Origin: Apostichopus japonicus
Lineage: Eukaryota > Echinodermata > Holothuroidea > Aspidochirotida > Stichopodidae
Assembly: GCF_037975245.1 (NCBI RefSeq)
Contig: NC_092573.1
Span: 4,217,501-4,281,500, forward strand
Reading direction: 5' to 3'
Length of the DNA: 64,000 nucleotides
Shown: positions 23,421 through 36,310 of the stretch, one piece after another
How positions within the stretch are numbered: the stretch's first letter is position 1
Layout of the letters: each line of letters begins with the position of its first letter
Notes under the pieces: generated by a model
What the model was told of the DNA's origin: nothing
What the model saw: only the letters and a program-made list of their open reading frames with translations
The model's database searches: none
Position numbers and translations under genes: made by a program

Positions 23421-24741
23421 GAGTGTAATGACAATGTAAACTTCACACAGGACACACAGAATATGTGCTATAGAATATGTGCTTGAAATACAATTTAATG
23501 TAGTTTTCTGTTTTCCTTGATTTTCAGGAAATTTCATGATGCCAATGATACTTGAGCACCATAATGATGAAGTCATCTATACTCAGTTTCCATTTAAAAA
23601 AAAAACAGCAATAAAAAATAAATAAATAAATGATAGATTTGTTTCCTTTTCATTTCTTGTGATAAATATATCATGATGAAAAATGTCTGGGTGACAATAT
23701 GTTGAAATCGATCAAAATTCATTAATACTCACTACCCCCAGTAATCCTCTCTTTGTGACAATATTGGGATGTCTTCATTTGAGCAACTGCTAATTTATTT
23801 TGAGTCATACTCAGTAAATTTGGTCAAGTTATCAACAAAACACAAGGAGCTACTTTACAACTAAATCAACTGAAAAACTAAATGCATACAATGAGTCTGC
23901 TCTTTTCTCAGTTTGTTTTTTAATATCATTTTAGTGAAAAATGTTTTTTTTCCTAATTTTTTTCATAATTGAGAGCTAAGGGACTTCACACTCAAATTGG
24001 TTGCAATTTGATCCATTTATTGATATCATTTTTATTGTTTTTACTTTGTGTATTGTGTTCCAATAGTCATAATTAGTGCTAGGTTTGACAATTTCAGTCC
24101 TCTGTACCTTAATTTAGCCAAAAAACAGTTGCTTAGAATTAACAAAAGAGACAAAATGTAACAATCCATTCTAGAAAAGATGTGTAACTATTTAAAGTAG
24201 ATGTCTGTTACATACAGACTTGGTGGATAGAGTAAGGAGTTGGGATTCCAATGTTATATTTTACTCTAAATAGCATCTTTTCTTTGCTGGTCTGTACTTA
24301 TATTATGGACACAAAAAAAATTACATGTTTGATGTAAATATGTTCTTGTTAATGCAGCTCTGTTGAATATACTAGGAGTTTGATATTTAAGGTTGCTGGT
24401 TTGCTATTATTTTACCATATTTCAATTTATCAGTGAATTAAGCATTATGTTTTCAGATCCCCCTCCCTATCTTATTCAAGGACAGGGAGGGGAATGTGAG
24501 CAGCATTCTGAGGGTGGGGAGGGGGGAGGGTTTTCCCCTCCTTGCCCTTCAGCAGCTGGTGACATACTGGTATTCTGACAGCTTTTTGTTATGAAGAGAC
24601 TTAAAACTGCAGTATTTCAGTTCATAGTTGTGCTAATTGATATGTGCCATATCTTCCTCCCTTCCCAACCCCCACTGCCCCCTATCCCCTATTAATGCCC
24701 CCTATCCCCTTCATCCTCTATATATGTAAAGGTGTCCATGC
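23421..24741. other. No recognised gene
   Basis: AT-rich sequence with a G-rich tract at 24480-24535 and a C-rich tract near 24660-24715. No exon-like block was found. Confidence 0.4.
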
Positions 24742-24969
24742 ATGGCTGCTGTCAGTGCACACACCACTCAAAAACAGATTTCTAAGGACAAGTACATAAA
24801 TGCAAGCAAACCCACAAAGACTGAGCCTCGGGGCAAAAAGAGTTCACTTCCCGGTAGAGGGGGCTATGTAGGTTTTGAACGATCACATACCTGTAGGCCT
24901 ATCGAGGGTAGTCCTCAGACATTTGAGACCGAAAGAAAAACACTGGGACAGGTTTCTTCAACAGAGTAA
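24742..24969 (+). other. Unassigned open reading frame
   Basis: A 75-codon plus-strand frame from an ATG encodes a basic, serine/threonine-rich peptide (for example ASKPTKTEPRGKK). Its base composition is more balanced than the flanks. There is no recognised domain, and neither a promoter nor paired splice sites were seen. It could be a piece of an unknown repeat or an exon. Confidence 0.2.
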
Positions 24970-25869
24970 CACAAGAGTTAAATGCCTCCTCTCATCATTG
25001 ACAAATTTTAGAATGTCATCACAATATATGATTATACTGCGTAATACTTCCAGAAGAGGATAAAGAATAAGATGATACTGTCTGCCTTAGATTGGTCTCA
25101 ATATGTCCTTCAGTAGATATCCAGGATGCGCTGAGTGGATCCTACACATCTAATAACAGTCTGCCTGCCGTACCAGATAGGGAAATGAGTCTTAGCCTGC
25201 TTCTAATATTAGAATGTAGGGCATATATCTTTCTATATTCCTATCATTGCAACATTGTTTTCTAGAAGCAGCAATAATGAAAACTGTTTGAATATAGATT
25301 CCTTTGGTCACTATATGAGGTTAAATTTAAGGCTGATATATTGCCTTTTAGGTCTAATTAAAAAAAAAAACACAGCATACAAACCTAATTCATGTGGATA
25401 ACCACCTTCACTACTGTGGAAATAATTGGTGAATTACAAAAATACACATTTATTTTGTGCAAGCATGAATGGATAACAGGATAGGACTCATCACAACTTC
25501 CTTGGCCAGCCCAACTAACTCTGATCAAATATCTGATGTGGGGATAGGTGAGGGGGGGGGGAGAACAGATAAATGTGGTTACAAAACATTTTGTGTTTGG
25601 GGTTCCAAGCTCGTTCTATACTTGAGCTACCTGTGGGAGGAGGGGGGGGGGCACAGATAGTGTTAAACCAGTACTTCAGATTGCTGGTGAGGGCAATAAT
25701 CATAATTTATATGGGTGAATATGTATGGCCATGCTCCTCTCTTATTAGGTAAGGCTGTAATGGTAAATCTACATGTCAATGTCTTTTCACCACTCAGTTA
25801 CCAATGAGACAACAATATATTTATATGGGGGAGAGGGAGAGGGGTGTTATCCACTCTAAGTTGAAGGTT

Positions 25870-26235
25870 TACAGTTTTGCATCAAGGCCAAGGCCTTCTG
25901 ACATACAACAGTTAACCCCTATATACAAACAGTCACTGGTAACTTGTTTCACCAATACACCCCCATTGTTTACAATCTGAAATGTCGTTCCTGTGGCACT
26001 AGACACATCTACATGTCCCCTGGGGGTCCCTTAGGGCCTTAGCCACAATCTCGAAAGGACGCAACTATATTCACAAGTTACACGCCACAGGTCCCCAAAT
26101 TTGAACAGTTGGTTTAAGTGAGTCAAGTGATATAAAGTGCCTTGTCAAAAGGACAGAACTTTATGATCTGGCCGGGGCTTGAACCTACAAGCCTTAGATC
26201 GCAAGTCCACTGCCTTAAACCGATTTGATCTTGTA
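25870..26235 (-). mobile_element. tRNA-derived SINE
   Basis: On the minus strand the head (about 26155-26235) looks like a tRNA: GGTTTAAGGCAGTGGACTTG in the A-box to anticodon region, a GCGATCTAAGG anticodon-arm segment, and GGTTCAAGCCCC as B box (plus 26174-26185). This arrangement resembles a serine-type tRNA head. The tRNA-unrelated body continues toward lower coordinates to about 25870. It has mismatches in the acceptor stem, so it is not a functional tRNA gene. The body is followed by no clear A-tail, so its end is approximate. Confidence 0.6.
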
Positions 26236-26898
26236 CTTTTGTACCAAATTACCTCTGATAGCAGCAAAAGATGGAACGACCCCATGACTTATATTTAAAT
26301 GATCACAATCCAGTGGGATGGCAGACTTACCAACTCCTGGCTTTTACCGAAGATCTCCCAAGATTGAAGACAACTTCACAGGACTATTGTCCTCATTTAA
26401 TTCCTGTTTCCAGAAGCTGACTACAGTATGTGAACTACTACAGGCATGGAAAAGGATATTTCATGTGCAGGGATAAGCCTTCTTTTGATTGCGAAGCAGA
26501 GTAAACATCATGACTGATATTAAACCAACAGACTGTTACTACTGAATCAAAAGTGTTTACAAAACAATACCTGCATTATTCCATTCAGACATTATGTCTG
26601 GCTGTTCGAATGACTTGAATACTTTCTTGCATACCACAATCCCATTATGATCGATGCAAGTTTAGCTGTTCAACTTTCAATTCTGTTTAACAATTTAATC
26701 TGTTCTGTACATGAATCTACTTTCTTTTCTTCTTCTTCTTGTTTTTTGGACAACTTTTAGCTGCTTTGTGATTAACTTATGAAAACTTTTTGACTATTTA
26801 AGCGACTGTGGAAACTAGGTGAGACAAAGTAAGTTAGACACAAAACTGAATGATTGTAGTCATTTAAATCCACGCATTCCCACGAAACTCGAAAGATG

Positions 26899-27262
26899 TC
26901 AACTATTCAGCAACGACAATCGATGGCCATACACACACACAAAGAATTGCCAGATGCTAGAGCGAGGTAAATACGGTAAGGTTATAAGGTTATAAGAGGT
27001 GAGGGAGTGTGCACTGTGAATTATCCGATACTTGATACATATATGATAAATTTTACTGCAATTTTCATCATCACATGAATAACCTTTCACAACGGGTGCA
27101 ATGTGTTCATGTTTTATAATCGCAATCAAAATAGTCGTTGCATCTGAGACAGATGTCTTGGTTTGAAATATTGCGCAAGGCACAAGATTTCTGCAGGTTC
27201 AGGCGCAAGTGAGAGGCGATGTCGTCGTTGTGGTTCTGCTACCGCTGAAATAACAAGAGGTT
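26899..27262 (-). other. Coding-like CpG-bearing block, strand minus
   Basis: A strong acceptor (cctcttgttatttcag, ag read from 27263-27264 region) is followed by a phase-1 minus-strand frame reading AEPQRRHRLSLAPEPAE up to a stop near 27160, and a second frame is open from 27183 to 26899. No donor of quality closes either. It may be an exon, a repeat fragment or chance; no family is recognised. Confidence 0.2.
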
Positions 27263-27589
27263 TACTGAGTTCTATACAACCTAACAAACACATACAGAGA
27301 CTTTATAAGGACAACAGCTCTAGTAATAGCAGTTATCAAATTCCTTATTGCTTAATAAACAAGCATCTATTGAGGCATTAAACATGTTGGAGCAATACAC
27401 GTTCAATTTCTAAAATACAAAGTTACAAATGTGTAACTTGAGATCAAGTGATGGGTATTAGAAAGCAGTTTACAGATAGATAACCTTAAAATCAGAATTA
27501 AAAGGATTCCGTTGGGTCATAAATAACAGTTACAGCTAGGTTTCTGGGGATTAGATTGGGTCATAAAACCAGAGATACTGAGAGGTTAC

Positions 27590-28676
27590 TAAGGATTCAG
27601 TGGGACATATATGCCAGAGTTACACATAGGTAACTGAGGATTATGTGGGTCATAATAGGTAACTGAGGATTCTGTGGGTCTTAGTAGATAACTAAGGATT
27701 CTGTGGGACATAAATGCCAGAGTTACACATTGGTAACTGAGGATTATGTGGGTCATAATAGGTAACTGAGGATTATGTGGGTCATAATAGGTAACTAAGG
27801 ATTCTGTGGGACATAAATGCCAGAGTTACACATAGGTAACTGAGGATTATGTGGGTCATAATAGGTAACTGAGGATTCTGTGGGTCATAATAGGTAACTG
27901 AGGATTCTGTGGGTCATAATAGGTAACTGAGGATTCTGTGGGTCATAATAGGTAACTGAGGATTATGTGGGTCATAATAGGTAACTGAGGATTCTGTGGG
28001 TCATAATAGGTAACTGAGGATTATGTGGGTCATAATAGGTAACTGAGGATTCTGTGGGTCATAATAGGTAACTGAGGATTCTGTGGGTCATAAATGCCAG
28101 AGTTACACATAGGTAACTGAGGATTCTGTGGGTCATAATAGGTAACTGAGGATTCTGTGGGTCATAATAGGTAACTGAGGATTCTGTGGGTCATAATAGG
28201 TAACTGAGGATTCTGTGGGTCATAATAGGTAACTGAGGATTCTGTGGGTCATAATAGGTAACTGAGGATTATGTGGGTCATAATAGGTAACTGAGGATTC
28301 TGTGGGTCATAATAGGTAACTGAGGATTATGTGGGTCATAATAGGTAACTGAGGATTCTGTGGGTCATAATAGGTAACTGAGGATTCTGTGGGTCATAAA
28401 TGCCAGAGTTACACATAGGTAACTGAGGATTCTGTGGGTCATAATAGGTAACTGAGGATTCTGTGGGTCATAATAGGTAACTGAGGATTCTGTGGGTCAT
28501 AATAGGTAACTGAGGATTCTGTGGGTCATAATAGGTAACTGAGGATTCTGTGGGTCATGATAGGTAACTGAGGATTCTGTGGGTCATAATAGGTAACTGA
28601 GGATTCTGTGGGTCATAATAGGTAACTGAGGATTCTGTGGGTCATAATAGGTAACTGAGGATTCTGTGGGTCATAA
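27590..28676 (+). repeat. 29-bp minisatellite, large array with longer variant units
   Basis: About 36 units of 29 bases each start GGTAACTGAGGATT, then CTG or ATG, then end TGGGTCATAATA. Some units carry an extra segment, AATGCCAGAGTTACACAT, at about 27609, 27714, 27820, 28093 and 28395, giving a longer unit of about 52 bases. Degenerate ancestral copies extend left to about 27480. The unit is not a multiple of three and each carries TAA/TGA, so the array is not coding. Confidence 0.98.
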
Positions 28677-29049
28677 ATATACACTTACATTAAACCAAAT
28701 GTTTAGTTGGTTATAACAACTGTGCTTCAGGTAACTGAATGGATTTTCAGTTAAAAATAACCATAACAAGTTGTTCGATGGAACTAATACCCTTTCCTCC
28801 CTTTTAATACCCTTTTATCACATAGCCCTCAACCGATTCTTATTGTAGATAAATAGGAGGGAACTCTGGAGTTCCTCTGTTCACTATGTACAGAAGAAAG
28901 GGGGGGGGGGACCAGAAGACTGAAGTTGGTAGCAGCTGTTACAAATATGTGTACAAGTGCATGGCTTATTCAGCTCAATCACTAAAAACAGTTACTGGAG
29001 AATTTAGGTCACCTAGGGTCGAATCAGGTCATCAAAAAATGTTTCACAG

Positions 29050-29216
29050 GTGATAAATCAAGTACTGGCACACTGCTGTTGGAAGATGAGGGGGAAAAAT
29101 CAGAAAAAGAGAGAATAATAAAGAATAACAAGAAGCCTTTGCAACAAACACATTCCTGGCTGGATTTCTTGCCTGACAAATTTATGGCAATCTGGTCTAT
29201 GCCCATAGATCTGCAG
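29050..29216 (+). CDS. Candidate internal exon of an unknown plus-strand gene
   Basis: An acceptor (aaatgtttcacag, ending at 29049) opens a phase-1 frame of 55 codons that closes on a codon boundary at a gtgggt donor. The peptide starts GDKSSTGTLLLEDEGEK, has a basic stretch, and ends HSWLDFLPDKFMAIWSMPID, with tryptophans and a mixed composition typical of real protein. No family is recognised. The minus strand is also open here in two frames but lacks a usable donor, which favours the plus reading. It starts about 370 bases after the 29-bp minisatellite. Confidence 0.4.
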
Positions 29217-29399
29217 GTGGGTCTCAAAATCGAGAAAAGATTTATGTTGACAGTGCGACCATGAATGCAAATTGAATTGCTTCACATGTCACAGAGCATT
29301 ACAGACATGTGTGTAGAGTTGGGATTGAAACTGCTACAAAGCTCTTGAGTAGAGAGTGTTCTACGAAGGAAATAACTAGAATGAGTAGAGAAATGGAAA

Positions 29400-29540
29400 A
29401 TGGGGAGGGGGGTGGGGAAGGAGGGAGAGGGAAAAGTGGGAAGGCCGGTGAGGAAAAATGATGGAGGGATACCCAGACACATTTTGCTAGGACCATCCAT
29501 ATCCTTTTATTCACTGGGTAGGGGAGGGGGGGGGGGGAGT
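29400..29540 (+). repeat. G-rich tracts including a poly-G run
   Basis: GGGGAGGGGGGTGGGG-type sequence at 29400-29450 and a second G run at 29521-29539. Open frames over them on both strands are low complexity. Confidence 0.85.
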
Positions 29541-29559
29541 GGGTTAATCAGAAAAGAAA

Positions 29560-31490
29560 GGAGGATCAGCTCAAACGTCTGGGAGATATTGACAAAATCC
29601 TTAGCAGTTTCAAGATTGATTGCCTGATCCCTTTTGGTCGGTACAAATGGTTACCAACTTTGAGGAACCACTTTTCAATTGTTCTGCATAAAGTCACCCT
29701 AATTTTCTTTTTTTCCAAATCTAAAAGTTTGTTGATGTGCACAAAAGTATTGGTTGGGATCAACAAGTGAATTTTGAAGCCGAAAAATTATGTTTTGATG
29801 GTAAATTGTGAAGTCTCGTAATATCACAATATATCCATTGTCCTTGATTTTACATTTGAATACATGCAAGGTTACTCCAGGATGCCGTCATATGATGCAT
29901 GAAATGCAAGTTCAGTATAGCACAACACAATATATCCCATTACAAATGTACTGTGAGATTTAACTGACGCACACAAACTTATCATCAAACTTCTTTTTTT
30001 TTATGCACCTTTCATTATCAAGTTCATAAAATATTTTTACTGCAGGGGCATAAAACTGATGTTAACAATCTCTTATTATATGCATCGCCATGTAGCAAGA
30101 CAACACAGTTCTAATACATCCCCTGGCATTTCTTGTTTTTCTTTCTTCTGCCTTTTCTTTTTTTTTTTACTTGGGAGTGGGAGGTTCTCTTTTTACAACT
30201 ATTTTCACTGGCATTAAATATTGTCTCCCAAGTTTACATATTTCATAACCATTCTTGACAGATATTGCAGCGCTTCCTCAAAACAACATTCCTCCACAAC
30301 CATCCTGGGAATAGAATTAAATTGAAAGAGGCCACAACCTTCCCTTACCTCCAGGGTAATTTGGTATTGAACTTTGACCTACAGAGTGGCAGGCTGTTTG
30401 TCACCTGGTAACCAAAAACTTGACTCCTGAAGTCTTGAAAGATGGATTCTCAGTGGTGTATGTTTCCCTCAACCTCGAGTTAAGGTAGATGCGCTGATCT
30501 CTGTGGTTAACCCTGTGCCTTGTTAGGAAATGAGGGCCACTCTGGTACAAAAGAGGGCAAGAAAAGTCAACCCAAAACCCTTAGCAAAGGGCTGAGGGTC
30601 ACTCCAACAGAGGGAGGGGATTTCCCTTGGCTAAAAAAAGCTCTTAAAGGAAGGCAGTCACAAGTTGAGACAGGTAAACATCGTCTGGAAACATGCAGAA
30701 AATGGAGGTTGAGACTTAGAAGTAGGAGAATTGGTGGGAGGGGGTTTCTCTGTAGGCAAGCTGGTGGGATGGAGAAGACAAGTACTGGAGGAGTGACATG
30801 GGATCAATAGAAACCTGTGTTTGTAAGGTAAAGGTGGGTGTTTTGGATACAGTACAAGAAGAAGGAATGTTACTTACGATGTCATCCCATGTACTATGAT
30901 CCAGGATTCTCGATTTGGAGACAGAATACATTATTAGCCTATTAACGGAGGAAGGACCAAGACAGAATGACCTGAGATTATCAGCATTGACAATATGGAT
31001 CATGCAGGCAGTTTAATACAGGATAGAAGTATCTTCAATGATAAGATGATCAAATGTTTCAAGTATTTCTAAACAGACTGTAATAATCCTTATATATCCT
31101 GCCAGATTTTACACCTCATCCAAATATGAGAAATACAAACCAACAAACAGCAAACAACCAAAACAAACAAATAAACAAAATGAGCAATTGACTGGTCGGG
31201 TGTAGAAAGAAAACTAAAGGCAGGGCTGATGGGGTGCTACTACATAGCCAGCTTTACCAGCTAATTACAACAGACCAACTGGACCAATAAGAGTATGAAA
31301 ACTATTGGGCTAGGTCAGCCTACTGTATGAATGTGCTACAGATATAAGATAAATGTTCCAAGTTATATTGTGACCAGAGAATATATAACAAGACACCCCC
31401 ATATTTCATGCTCTGTCTTTCCATTGTGGGAAATGTTAAATACTTTGAAATAAAAACAACAACTGATTAAAGGGGTAAGGTGAGGGGCAG
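29560..31490. other. No recognised gene
   Basis: The plus-strand frame at 30520-30810 is Lys/Gly/Arg-rich without motif, and the minus frame at 30716-31003 overlaps it. Neither has splice support. The rest is AT-rich. Confidence 0.35.
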
Positions 31491-31510
31491 ACTGGGGGAT
31501 AAAGTGCTAC

Positions 31511-31643
31511 CTGCTCGGCGATCCAACTGGTGGAGTTTGGTGCCTTCAAACAAGATGTGTCTCTGACAAACTAGCTCGACCAAGGGGAAATCAATCGCCT
31601 TTGGCACCTCCAGCCAGTATTTAAACCTTTGGCCGCTCCACTC
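31511..31643 (-). CDS. Candidate minus-strand exon, disputed by a plus-strand promoter reading
   Basis: On the minus strand a tacttcacccag acceptor is followed by a codon-aligned frame of 44 codons reading EWSGQRFKYWLEVPKAIDFP and then LVELVCQRHILFEGTK, closing at a gtagca donor (plus 31505-31510) in phase 1. The peptide has a strikingly protein-like composition. The same DNA read on the plus strand carries a TATTTAAA box and precedes a plus-strand frame, so it may instead be a promoter. No family is recognised for either reading. Confidence 0.25.
31618..31625 (+). promoter_or_regulatory. Possible TATA box
   Basis: TATTTAAA lies about 170 bases upstream of the ATG at 31797 of a plus-strand frame, in locally CpG-containing sequence. 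A start of transcription some 30 bases further on would leave a 5' untranslated leader of about 140 bases. This is position-based inference. Confidence 0.25.
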
Positions 31644-31796
31644 CTGGGTGAAGTATTGGGTTGGATTTGTATCATCTTACAAACTTCTTATCAGCTAGGA
31701 TACTCGATATTCTATTTCATACAATATTCTGCTCAAAACTTTACAAATCAACCCGAAGAACAACATAAATTGTATTAAAGAAAACAATTCAGCAAA

Positions 31797-32105
31797 ATGT
31801 CTTTCGCTTCACAGCATGATTATTTCAACATTAGACATTACTGGGATTGGGACAATCAATGCTCATCATTCACCGCTGCTGAAAGAAGATTCATCGGAAA
31901 CTCAATCCAGAATGTGGACTTGTCATCTCTCCGATGAACCTGCGAGAATTAACAAGACTTGGTGGGTGAAGAAGCGATGAGCTTTGACGAACTATACTTT
32001 AGAGGAGCCGAGAGCCAGCGTTTAATAAATAATATAGTGCAGTCATTAACCTATCAGGAAAAAGGTCATTTTATAATTGTTGCCAAAAAAACAAAACAAT
32101 GTTAA
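31797..32105 (+). pseudogene. Interrupted plus-strand open frame
   Basis: One reading frame runs for 102 codons with two stops in its middle (TGA at 31935 and TAA at 31950). The first part (46 residues) starts MSFASQHDYFNIRHYWDWD and ends before the TGA. The second (42 residues) starts at ATG 31977 with MSFDELYFRGAESQRLINN and ends at TAA 32103. Both parts share a pattern of aromatic residues followed by an [AE]-E-x-x-R-x-I-x-N-x-I-Q segment, so they could be related to each other. It may be an eroded gene or two small exons. A vague likeness to the short helical C-terminal region of catalases is too weak to name it. Confidence 0.3.
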
Positions 32106-32109
32106 CTAT

Positions 32110-35100
32110 AATACAATCTTCATACTGTGAATGATCATAAGTGCTATGACAATTTTTTCTTTCTTTTTTTCTTTGTATTATTCCAAATGTGGCATGAGAG
32201 ATCCAGGAACAGATGAGAAGGTGGTGGCATGCTTCAGACAATTCTGCAGAACTGAGCAGAGAAGGTCATATTGAGCTCAAAGTCACATGACTGATCAACC
32301 AAACCCATCTGCAGTTTCTCCCAAACATTTTTAATTTATATTTTGCAAGTATATAAAGCAAAGCCAGAAGGAGAATTTTCCATTAAAAAATAAAAACGAC
32401 AAAAAAAAAAAGTCATCAAAATTATGACATCATGTACAGTATTAATATTATTTTTTTTTTTGTATAATATTAATAACATATAGAGCTAGTTCCCATGAAG
32501 TTAGTCAGCACCCATAAATTATGAAGGTAAGATAAACTAGTTTCATACATGTGACAAAATATTGTATCAAAGATATAAGAATATTGATATAAGTAATGTT
32601 ACTCTGTTATGAAAAGATGATGCGATGTTTACAAACAAACTAAGTGCAATCTCAATGTCGGCCTCGGATCAGAAAGCTCGGAGTGAACATTGATCTACGC
32701 TGTCACCAGAGAATATTAAAAAAAAAAGATGATTTTATTTTTCTAAGGTTGCATATCACTACCTCATCAATCTACTACATCATCTATTTTTTCTTGCTCC
32801 AGCTTAAGTAACTTTCTTTTTTGTGGACCTTGACTCGTCAATGACCTGTTATATGCAATTATCTTCCCTAGCAATCATCTATATCTCTGTTAAAACAAAG
32901 CATATCACTTTCAAAACAGATGATATCATTCAATACATGTATGGGTTAATATTTCAAAAATCTTGCTGTATCGGAGGAGGCCTACATCTTATTATTCTTC
33001 CTTTTCTAATTTTTTTTGTATCGTTTCCATAATATTTTAGTTGAATATGGACGGTAGTTGGGTATACCTGCGCCTTTAATTACAAGTTTAATTAAGTACT
33101 AACAAACGTTTGAAATTTTTCAGTAAATCATGTAATAATAAAAATCATATATCCAGTATCAACAAACTAGGACTTAGTAGGTCACAAATCTGTTTTCCAA
33201 CTCAGAAAGGAAATAAACAATGCTAATTTGTGGACCGCAGGTACAATTAAAACATGGATGATCAAGATATAACATTATAAAACAAAACTCTTCAAATTCC
33301 CCCCTCTCTATCTCTCTCTCTCTCTTTTGTATTGGAACTACACAATCATAATTAAAGTAGTGTATCACAGCTGACTGTCATGGTTGACATAAAGAATGAA
33401 AGGAGCATAGCTATGCAAAGGGTGAATATTTCAGAGCAAGTTAGGTATGATGGTTATAAACACAAGAACCGACATACTGCTAGTTTGCAGGACCTTGAAA
33501 GTTCTGTATCCTTTCTGGTTTTCAAGATATTCAAGTTTTAGTGTCTGGACTGCTCCTTTAAAACCAAATAAAAGCGGGTGGCAACTCCAACTGTCCAGGC
33601 CTGACCATTAATTGAACATTTCATATTCCAATAATTCTAACAAACGGTGTACTTTCGACCTACAGTAAGAACCAGCATCGAGCAACCCCCCCCCCATGGC
33701 GATGCGAGGATGGGCTCCAGGGACCGGGTTAGTTTAATAACGTTTATCCACATCTGGTAAAAGGGGGCGGGTGCATAAGAAATCTTTTCTTTTGCTTTTC
33801 GATTGCTAGCGGTGCGAAGACTATAAAAGGTTAAGAAACACTATAAACAAACTAACAGCCACGGTTGGAATCCAAGACCAATTGGCCAGCTAAGAGTCTC
33901 TTTGTTTCTCAATATTGGGATTACTAACCCGCAACATCATCTACATGGCTGGCTGGTGAAAGCCAGCTGAACATACAATCTTCATAACAATCTCAAATTC
34001 ACAGGTTGGCTATGCAGAAATAATTCCAGACTCAGATTTGCAAAGAATTGTGGCGGTGAACAGTTAATTCTGCACACGTAAATAAAATAGATCTCCTTGA
34101 GTTGCATACTTCTTCAAAACAATACGTAAAATTCTCTACTTTGGTTCGTTATTCTCGCATTGAACAAGACAGGTAACATTTGAACGCATTTGAGTTAACA
34201 ACATCCTGCAAAACGTTGCAAGCAACAAATGTTAACCCTACTTCAGCTCTTGCAACATAGGCACTTGTAACGTTCTTATTGTGGCATGGCATTATAAACT
34301 ATGGCTGTGTACGGCATATATTACATGTTTTGGATGGTGACAAACCAGGGCCAGGAAATCGACCAGTTTTTAATAGACTGGAGGGTGTAACATTTGCAAT
34401 GATAGACTATAGGCCTACATGTATTCGTTAGCTTAATCGTCCATTAGGCCTTCTGTGCAAAGCACCGTATGTTCGTAAAATTTCCCTAACTAGGCGAGGA
34501 TACAGTAACATTAACATGTTGTTCAATTTGACCAATCAGTGTCCAGGACTCTGTGTATTCTCTGTCACGTCCGATACAGGCGTGATTCGTGAATAACAGC
34601 TTGGTTGTGATGGTTTCAGTCATTATTTCTTTGTTTCTATTGCAGGCTCATGTCTGCAATGGAACACAATATAGCCTAGCTTTGGTCTACGTTAAAGGAC
34701 CAAATGCCGAACTGGCTTCTTCGTGACCGAAATACTTCAAAAGGGTTGCAGTAACAAAGACCCCTCCATTGAATATGAACAACTAACTTTGACTTTCACC
34801 ACGCACTACAATGACATGTGTTTGTATACAAATACAGTTGTTCTACTTATATTTTGGTATTGCTGGTGAGGAGCTGACATAGTAATGAGCTCTCTGATAG
34901 ATGAGGTAAAAACCAGATAGATGTAAAAGCATTTTATAGATTGATGATACTGAAACCTTAATTTTTGCAACTTATAACAAGATCCTCTTTTGTGTCATTT
35001 TAGTATTTTGATGGCTGTCTTGAAGTATCGGTTAAATTTACAACAACTGCATCAAACAGACATCCATCCATCAAACAGACATCCCTCCATCCCCTAACCC

Positions 35101-36160
35101 CCCTCCCACCCCCCACAACAACTGGCAATTTCACCCTCTTTCTTATGGGAGTCCTAATACTGAAAATTTCGAAAACCTCCAGGAATAATCAATGATCCCC
35201 CCCCCCCAAACACACACCTTTTTGTACACAATGATGCCATCTTGTAAAGATGAAGGGTGTGTATTGCGGGGATCTTAACTTAACATCTTGGCTTAGACAG
35301 TCTTTTTTTCCCCAATACAATCTTCCATATTTTTCTACAAAACTGCTGTAAAAAAGCTGAAAGGTCATCCTGTTAAAAAGCTGAAAGGTCATCCTGTTTA
35401 CACAAAGAGGACAGATCATGAACATGACTTGGCAATCTGCCATCTGGAGTAATCTTTTATTATGAGCAGTTGTTTCCCTAAATCTCAGGACTTTTTTTTA
35501 TTTTTTATCATCCCCCTTCTCTTTTTCATTTTTTTTTTTTTTTTTTTGTGACTGCTGTCATATTTATCATATTGGGTAATAATTCAATCATATTTTACCC
35601 ATATTCCCTGATTTTGTCAAGCATTGCAATCTTTTACATTCCCCATCACCTAATTGACCTGAGGGGGTCCCAAGATCTAGACAGATGACCTTTTACATGA
35701 CCCCTGCTGTCTGGTATCATGACAGGGTGCTGTGGATGTTAACTGCTCAACAGTGGAAGAGAGTTAAGAGCAGTGAAATAATAACAGCTGATATTGCAAT
35801 ACCCTGGTATGGTAACACAGGATATCATGGAAGTCAATTAGATACATGAATTACAAGCTGAGGGGTCACGTCTCACAGTCGACAGAGCCTGAATATCATA
35901 TTATAACCAACCTGGTAACATATCACAATATGTAAATCAACAGGACAACCAAACATACATGGGATATATTATTATCAAGGAACTAATGTACTGTCTCAAT
36001 ATGTATAGGCCTATATTAATTATGAATGGAAGGTAAGGCTTGGCCTGCTATTGTAAAAAACAATAATAATCATAATTAATTAATTAAAAAATTAAGAAAA
36101 CCTGACTCAAACAATTCTTGAAACAAGATACTGCACAGAGGCCATAATATGATACCAATA
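32110..36160. other. No recognised gene; small repeats
   Basis: AT-rich sequence with a TC run near 33301-33326, a C run near 33677-33696, CpG-richer DNA at 33700-33800, C-rich DNA at 35088-35115 and a 24-base direct repeat (AAAAAGCTGAAAGGTCATCC twice at 35352-35397). A plus-strand acceptor (tttctattgcag at 34646) with a short following frame was noted but not accepted. Confidence 0.4.
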
Positions 36161-36169
36161 ATTGTCTGG

Positions 36170-36310
36170 ATATAAGGTAACTGGGTAATAAGAACAAACA
36201 TCAGCAATATTGACATATGGGTGACTGGATCCTTAGAACAAACAACAGCAGTATTGACATAAAGCTAACTGGATCCTTAGAACAAACAACAGCAGCAGTA
36301 TTGGCCCCAA
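36170..36310 (+). repeat. Three imperfect tandem copies of about 48-50 bp
   Basis: Units share TAACTGGATCCTTAGAACAA, then ACAACAGCAGTATTG. The third copy has one extra CAG. Confidence 0.88.

Noticed and set aside
27480-28676. CRISPR-like array reading of the 29-bp repeats
   Set aside because: The repeats are directly adjacent with no unique spacers and the genome is eukaryotic; it is a minisatellite.
34647-34728. Plus-strand candidate last exon after tttctattgcag
   Set aside because: Only 26 codons, no polyadenylation signal close by and no partner exon.
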